Source: Lentisphaeria bacterium
GTDB taxonomy: Bacteria; Verrucomicrobiota; Lentisphaeria; Oligosphaerales; Oligosphaeraceae
Length of the DNA stretch: 7,029 nucleotides
Assembly: GCA_028699735.1 (NCBI GenBank)
Contig: JAQVUB010000128.1
Coordinates: forward strand, 1 to 7,029
Direction of reading: 5' to 3'
Part shown: piece by piece, positions 1 through 5,707 of the stretch
Position numbering within the stretch: the first letter of the stretch is position 1
Layout: every line of letters starts with the position of its first letter
The notes under the pieces: generated by a model
Databases searched by the model: none
Told to the model about the DNA's origin: nothing
Seen by the model: only the letters and a program-made list of their open reading frames with translations
Position numbers and translations under genes: made by a program

Positions 1-296
1 TTACCATGTGCCATTCCAAAACAAAAGATCTGCCGAAAGTGACCTCGCGCGCCGATGTGCTCATCGCGGCGGTGGGCAGGGCCCGGATGATCACCGCGGA
101 CATGGTGAAAGACGGCGCGGTGGTGATCGATGTCGGCATGAACCGTCTGGATAACGGCAAACTGGTAGGGGATGTCGCTTTCGACGAAGTGGCTGTCAAA
201 GCGTCCCACATCACGCCCGTTCCCGGCGGCGTAGGCCCGATGACGATCGCCATGCTGATGAAAAACACCCTGGATGCGGCAAAAATGACCGTGTAA
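1..296 (+). CDS. folD: FolD, bifunctional methylenetetrahydrofolate dehydrogenase/cyclohydrolase, C-terminal part (5' truncated by window edge)
   Basis: This is the C-terminal part of FolD, the cytoplasmic enzyme of one-carbon metabolism that oxidises 5,10-methylene-THF with NADP and then hydrolyses methenyl-THF to 10-formyl-THF. The reading frame is open to base 3 and the ATG at 6 is an internal Met, so the true start lies upstream of the window. Visible family signatures are the CHSKT segment of the Rossmann NAD(P)-binding domain, the SRADVLIAAVGR stretch, GAVVIDVGMNR, GDVAFDEV, and the hallmark PVPGGVGPMTIAMLMKNT close to the C-terminus. The gene ends normally with TAA at 294-296. About 97 codons are present, compared with roughly 280-300 for a full-length FolD. 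It is a housekeeping gene and so marks the boundary of the glycan locus. No hairpin with a T-run follows it, so readthrough into the next gene is possible. Identification is by recognised motifs and is secure. Confidence 0.97.
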   Translation, partial: TMCHSKTKDLPKVTSRADVLIAAVGRARMITADMVKDGAVVIDVGMNRLDNGKLVGDVAFDEVAVKASHITPVPGGVGPMTIAMLMKNTLDAAKMTV

Positions 297-394
297 AATT
301 ATGACGGGTTCTTGCCATAAACCAACGATATCCAGATGCAGCTGTGACGCAAAAACGTTACGATAAGGCCGACCCACCGGGAGAAGAAAACAAA

Positions 395-1228
395 ATGTCG
401 ATACCGCAAAAAATCTTGATCAGCTTATCAGGGAATCCTTTTATGCAAAATGTACTGGAAAAGATTGTGCAGGGTTCACAAAATCTAATGGGTATCGGTT
501 CAGGCACCGATGTTGTATCCAGCGGAGAGCAGGTTGTATTTCGGGTTCTGAAGCAAAGGCTTAATCCTCCCTATTGCATCTTTGATGTTGGTTCAAATAA
601 GGGTCAATTCCTTAAGCTCATTCTTGATCATATTGCCGGTGATGATTTTTCCGTTCACTGCTTCGAGCCGGGAAGGGAAACCTTCAAAATTCTCGAATCG
701 TCTTTTAAAACGGATAAGCGAATTCAGCTGAATAATATTGCCATAGGCAAAGAAATAAGCGAGGCAAAATTATATTCCAATAGCGCCGGTTCCGAACTTG
801 CTTCTCTGACCAGGAGGCGGCTTGATCATTTCGGGATTGATTTTAATGAATCAGAGGTGATAAAAATAAATACCATTGATCACTACTGCGCAGACAAAGC
901 CATCCATCATGTTCATCTGTTGAAGTTGGATATTGAAGGGCATGAAATGGATGCGCTCACCGGTGCAAAAGGAATGTTTGATGCAAAATCAATTGATGTT
1001 GTGGCTTTTGAATTTGGGGGTTGTGATATAGATACACGAACATTTTTTCAGGACTTTTGGTATTTCTTTCGCGAAATCAATTTTAATATTTTCAGGATAA
1101 CGCCTTCCGGATACTTGCATCCGGTTGAATCCTACAAGGAGATTCATGAACAATTCAGGCCTACCAACTTCATTGCGATATCCAATAATCAACGTGAGCA
1201 GGCGACAGCCAACTCATCCGTTGGATGA
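395..1228 (+). CDS. FkbM-family SAM-dependent methyltransferase
   Basis: This is a 277-aa class I SAM-dependent methyltransferase of the FkbM type (Methyltransf_21), a family that O-methylates sugars, polyketides and other small molecules and is common in polysaccharide loci. Visible motifs, numbered from the ATG at 395, are the SAM-binding motif I FDVGSNKG (63-70), the ribose-contacting acid in CFEPG (89-93), LNNIAIG (112-118), the family signature LLKLDIEGHE (175-184) and FEFGG (205-209). I chose ATG 395 because GGAG at 380-383 lies 11 nt upstream. The frame is open to a GTG at 344, which would add 17 polar residues, but that codon has no Shine-Dalgarno. The gene is visibly AT-rich compared with folD just upstream (by hand, 721-780 is 19/60 G+C against 42/60 for 61-120), which hints at separate acquisition. 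The likely target is a sugar hydroxyl of the locus glycan; the exact acceptor cannot be read from the sequence. Confidence 0.9.
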   Translation: MSIPQKILISLSGNPFMQNVLEKIVQGSQNLMGIGSGTDVVSSGEQVVFRVLKQRLNPPYCIFDVGSNKGQFLKLILDHIAGDDFSVHCFEPGRETFKILESSFKTDKRIQLNNIAIGKEISEAKLYSNSAGSELASLTRRRLDHFGIDFNESEVIKINTIDHYCADKAIHHVHLLKLDIEGHEMDALTGAKGMFDAKSIDVVAFEFGGCDIDTRTFFQDFWYFFREINFNIFRITPSGYLHPVESYKEIHEQFRPTNFIAISNNQREQATANSSVG

Positions 1229-1229
1229 G
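1213..1229 (+). other. Perfect stem-loop spanning the stop codon of the FkbM gene
   Basis: CTCATCC (1213-1219), loop GTT, and GGATGAG (1223-1229) form a perfect 7-bp stem with a 3-nt loop, and the TGA stop (1226-1228) lies in the 3' arm. A second, weaker stem, GAGAG 1227-1231 with CTCTC 1241-1245, shares bases with the first, so the two cannot form together. No T-run follows either one, so this is not a standard intrinsic terminator. It could protect the mRNA 3' end or modulate coupling to the gene at 1262, or it could be chance. Confidence 0.4.
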
Positions 1230-1261
1230 AGACGGGTAGCCTCTCCAGAGAACGAAGACTG

Positions 1262-2098
1262 ATGGCGGATTTAAAGAAAACCATGAAAATTGCCCTGTTT
1301 GGAACATGCAGGATCGGGAGCTTTCGACGGCATTTTGACTGCACCGATTTCGATGAAGCTATTTCCTATGTCCATTCCACAAAAGAAATTATTCAGTTAA
1401 TAAAATACATCACAAAACAGATTGAGATTCCGGACACGTTAAATCAGTTTTGCTTTCGCGCAGGAATTCTCAAACGGCAGCCTGTGGTTTATACCGACCG
1501 GTTTTTATCGCAATTTCATGAGGCGGATTTGTTTGTGATAGAGATCTGTGCCATGAAAAAATATATGTATCAGGGATATTACCTGCACCACCTGGCTGTG
1601 GACAAGCGGCTTCACTATTACAAAGATACCCCTCAGCGGATCGTGGACGGCACAACGGTGCAGCATCAGGCGAGAGAAGAGATAGAAAAAGATCTTTCTG
1701 AAATTATGGAACTGGTGCACCCCAGAAAAATTCTTCTGGTTTCCCATATAAATGCCACGATCGATGTGCCTCGTTCCAGGCTCCAAATCGCTTATGACAG
1801 GGTTGCGGGAATGACACGCCGGGCACTTTCCCGCGTTCTGCCTGTCAAACAGCAGGATGAGATGCAGCCTCAGGTTGCCGCCATCGGAAAACGGATCGAA
1901 CTGATTTCGCTTCTTCGCACAATAGCACAAGAAAAAGGCATCGCCTTTTTTGATCCAACCGTTGTGCTGGCCGAATATCCTCAAAAGGAAATTCTTGAAT
2001 CCGAATCGCCCGGCCTGCCGCCCGGGCACTACACCCTTTTGGGGGAGAAGGCGATGGGGCTTTTGTATGCCGACGAGATCAAAAGGATCATGGAATGA
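1262..2098 (+). CDS. Putative SGNH-hydrolase-like protein with GTCR block I (possible glycan acyltransferase/esterase accessory)
   Basis: I do not recognise a named family with certainty. The 278-aa protein is soluble-looking, with no signal peptide or membrane segment. It opens with a beta-strand and a small turn, KIALFGTCRIGSF (9-21), placed like block I of SGNH/GDSL proteins and resembling the GSCFA and WcbI groups that use Gly-x-Cys motifs. Other segments fitting an SGNH-like fold are DLFVIEICAMK (89-99), ILLVSHIN (157-164) in the block III position, AFFDPTVVL (228-236), and a late histidine in PPGHYTLLGEKAMG (253-266), placed like the block V His. The usual catalytic Ser of GDS is absent; Thr15 or Cys16 sits there instead. 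GSCFA and WcbI relatives occur in capsule and exopolysaccharide loci, and this gene lies just before an MBOAT O-acyltransferase, so a role in acylation of the same glycan is inferred. The start is uncertain: ATG 1262 has only a weak purine-rich upstream, and ATG 1283 (MKIALFG) is a realistic alternative. Confidence 0.55.
   Translation: MADLKKTMKIALFGTCRIGSFRRHFDCTDFDEAISYVHSTKEIIQLIKYITKQIEIPDTLNQFCFRAGILKRQPVVYTDRFLSQFHEADLFVIEICAMKKYMYQGYYLHHLAVDKRLHYYKDTPQRIVDGTTVQHQAREEIEKDLSEIMELVHPRKILLVSHINATIDVPRSRLQIAYDRVAGMTRRALSRVLPVKQQDEMQPQVAAIGKRIELISLLRTIAQEKGIAFFDPTVVLAEYPQKEILESESPGLPPGHYTLLGEKAMGLLYADEIKRIME
2083..2087 (+). promoter_or_regulatory. Ribosome binding site for the small ORF at 2095
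   Basis: AAGGA lies inside the last codons of the upstream gene, 7 nt before an ATG whose last bases form the TGA stop of that gene (ATGA, 2095-2098). The spacing and sequence are close to ideal and are the main argument that the small ORF is translated. Confidence 0.4.
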
Positions 2099-2235
2099 CG
2101 GTGAAAGACGATATGGGTACGATGACAGCGTCAGGCATTAAAACATATCCAGCGGTTGATTGCAGGTCTGCCGTCAGGTTCCCGGCGGTCGCTTTATTAT
2201 GTCCGATAAAAAGGCCTCCATCCTATGCCCTTTAA
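2095..2235 (+). CDS. Possible small coupled ORF, 46 aa, unknown function
   Basis: This is a 46-codon open frame that bridges the otherwise empty gap between the SGNH-like gene and the MBOAT gene. It begins with an ATGA overlap with the upstream stop and has AAGGA 7 nt before its ATG. It ends with TAA at 2233-2235, 11 nt inside the MBOAT coding sequence. The predicted peptide starts MTVKDDMGTMTASG and has a mildly hydrophobic stretch AVRFPAVALLCPIK near the C-terminus, with a single pair of cysteines (C-x12-C). I recognise no family, and the hydrophobic part is too short for a confident membrane helix. It may serve mainly to carry ribosomes from the upstream gene to the MBOAT start, which has a poor Shine-Dalgarno of its own. 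It could also be chance, since a 46-codon frame is not long. Confidence 0.3.
   Translation: MTVKDDMGTMTASGIKTYPAVDCRSAVRFPAVALLCPIKRPPSYAL
2168..2188 (+). other. Weak GC-rich stem-loop upstream of the MBOAT gene
   Basis: CTGCCG (2168-2173) can pair with CGGCGG (2183-2188) through six pairs including one G-U, with a 9-nt loop. It is followed four bases later by a T/A-rich stretch (TTTATTAT, 2193-2200) that is too interrupted for a standard terminator. It lies about 35 nt before the MBOAT start. It may be a weak attenuator or chance. Confidence 0.2.
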
Positions 2236-3772
2236 TTCCTATCTTTTCATTTTTATATTTATGCCGATAGCAGCGGCGGGGTTTTTCCTGCTCGGTCGCA
2301 GCGGGCGGTATCCCTGGGCTGTTGCCTGGCTGGTCGGCGCCTCCCTTGTTTTTTATGGCTGGTGGAATCCGCTGTTTCTCCTGGTGATGGCCGGCTCGAT
2401 CCTGTTTAACTATTACTGGGGCATGGCCGTTAGCCGGGGATCCAGAAGCCTTTTGGCCATCGGCATCGCCGCCAATCTCGGGCTGCTGGGTTATTTCAAA
2501 TATGCTGATTTTTTCGTGGACAACCTGTCGGTGGTGACGGGCATGACGATAAACCTGCCCGAGGTCGCGTTGCCACTGGCGATTTCATTTTATACATTTC
2601 AACAGATCTCCTACCTGGTTGACGCCTATCGGGGAAAAGTACGGGAGCATCATTTTTTGAACTACTGCCTGTTTGTAACTTTTTTCCCCCGGCTGATTCA
2701 GGGTCCCATCGTTTACCACCAGGAGATCATGCCCCAGTTTGATCAAAAAGAGATATTCCGCTTCAATCCGCGGATGGTGGCGGCAGGCGTTACCATTTTC
2801 TTTTTCGGCCTGTTTAAAAAAGTGATCCTTGCGGACGGACTTGCCTTGTATGCAACGCCGGTGTTTGAAGCTGCCAGACAGGGCTATGTGCTTTCATTCC
2901 TGGAGGCCTGGGAGGGCGCTCTGGCCTATACGCTTCAGATTTATTTTGATTTTTCCGGTTACTCCGACATGGCCATCGGCCTGGCGTATCTGTTCGGCAT
3001 CCGCATCCCCCTGAACTTCAATTCACCCTACAAGTCAGTCAACATCATTGATTTCTGGAGACGCTGGCATATTTCATTGTCCCGTTTCTTAAAAGACTAC
3101 CTCTATATTCCTCTGGGCGGCAACCGCCAGGGCGAAGTCAGGCGTTTTGTGAATTTGATGATCACCATGTTGCTGGGCGGGCTTTGGCATGGCGCGGCAT
3201 GGACTTTTGTTCTCTGGGGCGGAATGCATGGCGTTCTTCTGGTTGTCAACCATTCATGGGTCAAACTCAAACAACGTCTCGGATATGAGGGAAGAGGAGG
3301 ACGGGCAGGCCGCCTGTTGGCGGGCGCCGCTACCTTTCTTGCCGTTACGGTGGCCTGGGTCTTTTTCAGGGCCGAAAGCGCGTCCACCGCGTTTCGCGTT
3401 GTCGGTGCCATGGCCGGAGCCAACGGCTTTGCCCTGCCCGAAAAGTATCTGCAAAAATTCGGTTTGCCGGCCCTGCAGTTGGAACAGTGGGGCGTTGATT
3501 TTCACGTGATGCGTTATTTCGAGGGCAGTAACGAAGTCGTTCATATTATCCTTGCTCTGCTGATGGTCTGGCTGGCGCCCAATGTCCAGCAGATGATGGA
3601 TCGTTGTACCCCTTATTTGAATATTATGGCGAAGGGCAAGAAACTGCCGGCGGCACCGGCCTGGCTGACATGGCGCCCCTCTTACCTCTGGGCGATTGCG
3701 CTGGTTGTATGCGCGCTGGTCTCGTTGCTTTCCATGAGCCGGGCAAGTGAATTTATCTATTTTCAATTTTAG
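2225..3772 (+). CDS. MBOAT-family membrane-bound O-acyltransferase (AlgI/PatA-like)
   Basis: This is a 515-aa polytopic inner-membrane protein of the MBOAT family, close in length and motifs to AlgI, PatA and related glycan O-acetylation proteins. Such proteins move an acyl group, usually acetyl, across the membrane and hand it to a periplasmic SGNH partner. Recognisable blocks are the N-terminus MPFNSYLFIFIFMPI, FFPRLIQGPIVYH (153-165), GLFKKVILADGLA (195-207), IYFDFSGYSDMAIGLAYLFG (239-258), IPLNFNSPY (261-269), FWRRWHISLSRFLKDYLYIP (277-296), GGLWHGAAW (318-326) and GGMHG (332-336). His282, His322 and His335 are in the conserved positions; the WHG His322 is the usual candidate catalytic residue. 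About a dozen hydrophobic segments run from residue 5 to 504. The start gives the canonical family N-terminus, though only a poor Shine-Dalgarno precedes it. The next gene begins 3 nt after the stop, so the two are surely co-expressed. The acyl donor and glycan acceptor are not shown by the sequence. Confidence 0.95.
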   Translation: MPFNSYLFIFIFMPIAAAGFFLLGRSGRYPWAVAWLVGASLVFYGWWNPLFLLVMAGSILFNYYWGMAVSRGSRSLLAIGIAANLGLLGYFKYADFFVDNLSVVTGMTINLPEVALPLAISFYTFQQISYLVDAYRGKVREHHFLNYCLFVTFFPRLIQGPIVYHQEIMPQFDQKEIFRFNPRMVAAGVTIFFFGLFKKVILADGLALYATPVFEAARQGYVLSFLEAWEGALAYTLQIYFDFSGYSDMAIGLAYLFGIRIPLNFNSPYKSVNIIDFWRRWHISLSRFLKDYLYIPLGGNRQGEVRRFVNLMITMLLGGLWHGAAWTFVLWGGMHGVLLVVNHSWVKLKQRLGYEGRGGRAGRLLAGAATFLAVTVAWVFFRAESASTAFRVVGAMAGANGFALPEKYLQKFGLPALQLEQWGVDFHVMRYFEGSNEVVHIILALLMVWLAPNVQQMMDRCTPYLNIMAKGKKLPAAPAWLTWRPSYLWAIALVVCALVSLLSMSRASEFIYFQF

Positions 3773-3775
3773 ACG

Positions 3776-4735
3776 ATGAAAACATTAAACGATAAAAGAT
3801 ATCTTATTTTTTCAGGTACGGTCATCGGGGTGTTGCTGTTGTTTGTTGCGGCATTCAATTATGTGATGGACCCTTACAATCTGCTGGGCAACAACTGGAC
3901 AGGTGTTTACTTCTGGAACGAGCGTCAGGTGAAGGATGCCATATTGACTTATCCTCATGAAGGCGTTCTTCTCGGGTCCAGCAAAACCGGATACGTCAAT
4001 CCCGATGATCTTTCCTGCTATCGCTTCTATAACGCCTCCATGCGGGGAATGGTCCCGGAAGAAATGTATTATTATTTAAAGAAATACCTCCGCCGCGAAA
4101 AATTGACGCTGATCGGCTTTGATTTCTATATGTTCAATGAACGGGAGTTTCCGCTGATCAGAATAAAAAGCTGGGATGATCTGCGTTATGAGAAGACGGA
4201 ATATATTCTGGGCGGGGAAACCGTCAAAGCGTCCTGGAAGACCCTGCAGAAGTGGCGCAAAAAAGAAAAGATGCACGCAATGAGAAAGAACGGACAATTC
4301 GACTATCCGGGTGCGTCCCAGGCGCCGGCCCGGGCCGGGCAGGAGCAACAATACGAGAAGCAATATCAGGATATTATCAGAGGCCTGGTGCAACACCATT
4401 ACCATAAATTTGCTTTTTCGCAAACCCGGATGGAATACGTGAGGAAAATAAAAACTCTTATGGAAGAAAGAGGCGAGCCCTATGCCATATTCATCAATCC
4501 TTTGAATCATGACGTGCTGGCCGCCCTGCAAGGCAACGAGGCTTATCGGCTGTTCCTGAGCTGGCGGAAGGAAATGAAGTCCATTTTCCCGGATATTTAT
4601 GATTATTCACTGAGCCGTTATTCGGCAAGAGAAGGGTATTTCCGGGAAGATCCCTATCATTATATGAATGCCACAGGCATAGCATTTTTAAATGAAATGA
4701 TCGGCGATTTTTGCCCGCGCGAGTCACAGCCGTAA
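3776..4735 (+). CDS. Membrane-anchored SGNH-type acyltransferase partner of the MBOAT (AlgJ/PatB/DltD-like role)
   Basis: This 319-aa protein has one N-terminal hydrophobic segment (about 9-30) that should act as a membrane anchor or uncleaved signal, placing the rest in the periplasm. The soluble part has SGNH features: block I LLGSSKTGYV (65-74) with the candidate nucleophile Ser68 or Ser69, then FYNASMRGM (84-92), a strand LTLIGFDFYMFNE (110-122), and a C-terminal D-x-x-H in EDPYHYMNATG (291-301) giving Asp292 and His295 of the triad. It starts 3 nt after the MBOAT stop with no Shine-Dalgarno of its own, so translational coupling is likely. MBOAT plus membrane-anchored SGNH pairs (AlgI/AlgJ, PatA/PatB, DltB/DltD) acylate glycans outside the cytoplasm, and the same role is inferred here. 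Residues 157-200 are a highly charged, low-order insert containing the only all-G/C 20-mer of the gene. The exact subfamily is uncertain and sequence identity to AlgJ is probably low. Confidence 0.8.
   Translation: MKTLNDKRYLIFSGTVIGVLLLFVAAFNYVMDPYNLLGNNWTGVYFWNERQVKDAILTYPHEGVLLGSSKTGYVNPDDLSCYRFYNASMRGMVPEEMYYYLKKYLRREKLTLIGFDFYMFNEREFPLIRIKSWDDLRYEKTEYILGGETVKASWKTLQKWRKKEKMHAMRKNGQFDYPGASQAPARAGQEQQYEKQYQDIIRGLVQHHYHKFAFSQTRMEYVRKIKTLMEERGEPYAIFINPLNHDVLAALQGNEAYRLFLSWRKEMKSIFPDIYDYSLSRYSAREGYFREDPYHYMNATGIAFLNEMIGDFCPRESQP
4325..4338. repeat. Perfect 14-bp GC-only palindrome inside the SGNH gene
   Basis: CCGGCCCGGGCCGG reads the same on both strands and sits within a 20-base run with no A or T (4321-4340), in a gene that is otherwise close to balanced in composition. 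It encodes part of the flexible insert (PARA) of the SGNH protein. Its role, if any, is unknown. Confidence 0.6.
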
Positions 4736-5707
4736 AAGCTTTTTTTTGAACCGGTAAATCAGATTGGAATCCGAAGGCTCTTTTCTGATGGTTATTTTGA
4801 CGGGGCGACCAGGTCTCTCGCCCGCGCTTTGTCTGTCTTTTTCAATATAGTCGGCGATCAGAGCAAACAGGTTGTATCTGTCCAAAACCTTTTCCCGGGA
4901 TTCCCATATACGGCTTTGTGATGATTCGTATTTATTTTGTTCAATACAGGCTTCAATGACGGCGATGGCTTTTAACGGGTTATGGATATCAACAGGGGAG
5001 AAGGAATCAGGCGAGAAATAGTCGGCAATATTGGGACAGCCGTGATAAATGGGATAGCATCCGGCCAGAAAGGCGTCGGCCAGCTTTTCCGTCCAGTAGT
5101 GATTGACCTCGCTGTTTTCAATAGCCACGTGGTACCGGTAATCAGCCAGCGCATCCCACTTGTCTTCGATTTCGTTCAGGCCTCTCCCGAACAAGTCGAT
5201 CTTATCGCCGAAGTGAGTCTTCAGCCGCTTGGCAAACTCAAACCTCTTGCGATGTCCGTCGGTCATGATCTTGGATGACGTGACGACCGACAGCAACTTT
5301 GTTTTGGGAATGGATGTCATCCTTTTGAGTTCATCATAATCCTTGGTAAATTCGATATTGATGTGATTTCTCTGCCTTCTGCCCACGTGCCATGGCAGGC
5401 CCGACTGCTGAAAGACCGGATGGGGGTGATCGATGTTGATATCACTCGAAATGACCGCGGCAAATTGATGCAGAAATTCCTTTTTATAGGTTTTAATCGT
5501 GGGCGGTTCGCCGGCGATAAAGACCGTGTTGGCCTTCGGACAAAAAGCCGTCTCTTTTTTGGAACCCGGACTCTCGAGTACAAACCAGTAATCACAATGA
5601 GCGGCGTCCGTATTGCAGAAAAAACGGCAATTCCCCCAGACACTGTTTTGTCCGGGCGTTTGGCGAACGATCGGCCATGGCGGATGAGAAAGTTTTACCG
5701 TGATCAT
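4724..5707 (-). CDS. Glycosyltransferase family 10 (alpha-1,3/4-fucosyltransferase-like)
   Basis: This 327-aa protein has the conserved C-terminal donor-binding region of GT10, the family that moves fucose from GDP-fucose onto GlcNAc, glucose or related acceptors. Motifs are LLSVVTSSK (138-146), HRKRFEFAKRL (152-162), DLFGRG (171-176), DALADYRYHVAIENS (185-199), and WTEKLADAFLAG (205-216) followed by YPIYHGCPNIADYF (218-231) and SFSPVDI (235-241). The N-terminal half has the GT10-like strand TVFIAGEPP (61-69) and the early acceptor-side domain. No signal peptide is present, and a basic tail (KKKLLRL) could lie against the membrane. The gene follows the methyltransferase with an ATGA overlap (5704-5707), so translation is probably coupled. 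Its 3' end overlaps the convergent SGNH gene by 12 bp. No GDP-fucose pathway gene is in the window, so the donor could be fucose or a related GDP-sugar. Family placement is strong; specificity is not known. Confidence 0.9.
   Translation of the reverse strand: MITVKLSHPPWPIVRQTPGQNSVWGNCRFFCNTDAAHCDYWFVLESPGSKKETAFCPKANTVFIAGEPPTIKTYKKEFLHQFAAVISSDINIDHPHPVFQQSGLPWHVGRRQRNHINIEFTKDYDELKRMTSIPKTKLLSVVTSSKIMTDGHRKRFEFAKRLKTHFGDKIDLFGRGLNEIEDKWDALADYRYHVAIENSEVNHYWTEKLADAFLAGCYPIYHGCPNIADYFSPDSFSPVDIHNPLKAIAVIEACIEQNKYESSQSRIWESREKVLDRYNLFALIADYIEKDRQSAGERPGRPVKITIRKEPSDSNLIYRFKKKLLRL

Noticed and set aside
301..366. 21-codon ATG frame between folD and the FkbM gene
   Set aside because: It is very short, has no ribosome binding site and is unlike any known peptide.
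344..394. GTG at 344 as the start of the FkbM gene
   Set aside because: There is no Shine-Dalgarno before it and the added residues are polar and not typical of the family. ATG 395 has GGAG upstream. It is kept as a possible alternative only.
1505..2029. 174-aa minus-strand frame opposite the SGNH-like gene
   Set aside because: The peptide is rich in His, Phe and Arg, as in antisense shadows, and has no recognisable domain. The + frame has structured motifs and fits the operon.
2156..2200. TTGATT and TATTAT as a promoter for the MBOAT gene
   Set aside because: The spacing between the elements is over 30 bp, far from the 16-18 bp expected, and no better -35 lies at the right distance.
3254..3766. 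170-aa minus-strand frame opposite the MBOAT gene
   Set aside because: It is antisense to a confidently assigned MBOAT gene and its composition is not protein-like.
4734..4747. AAAAGCTTTT palindrome plus T8 as an intrinsic terminator
   Set aside because: The palindrome has no loop and almost no GC pairs, and the T-run is part of the GT10 lysine codons (AAA AAA AAG).
4749..4793. ATCAG...CTGAT inverted repeat near the GT10 3' end
   Set aside because: It has only five pairs with a loop over 20 nt, inside coding sequence, which is expected by chance.
4982..5278. 98-aa + strand frame within the GT10 gene
   Set aside because: It lies wholly antisense to a gene with clear GT10 motifs, has no Shine-Dalgarno and resembles no family. 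It is treated as a shadow frame.
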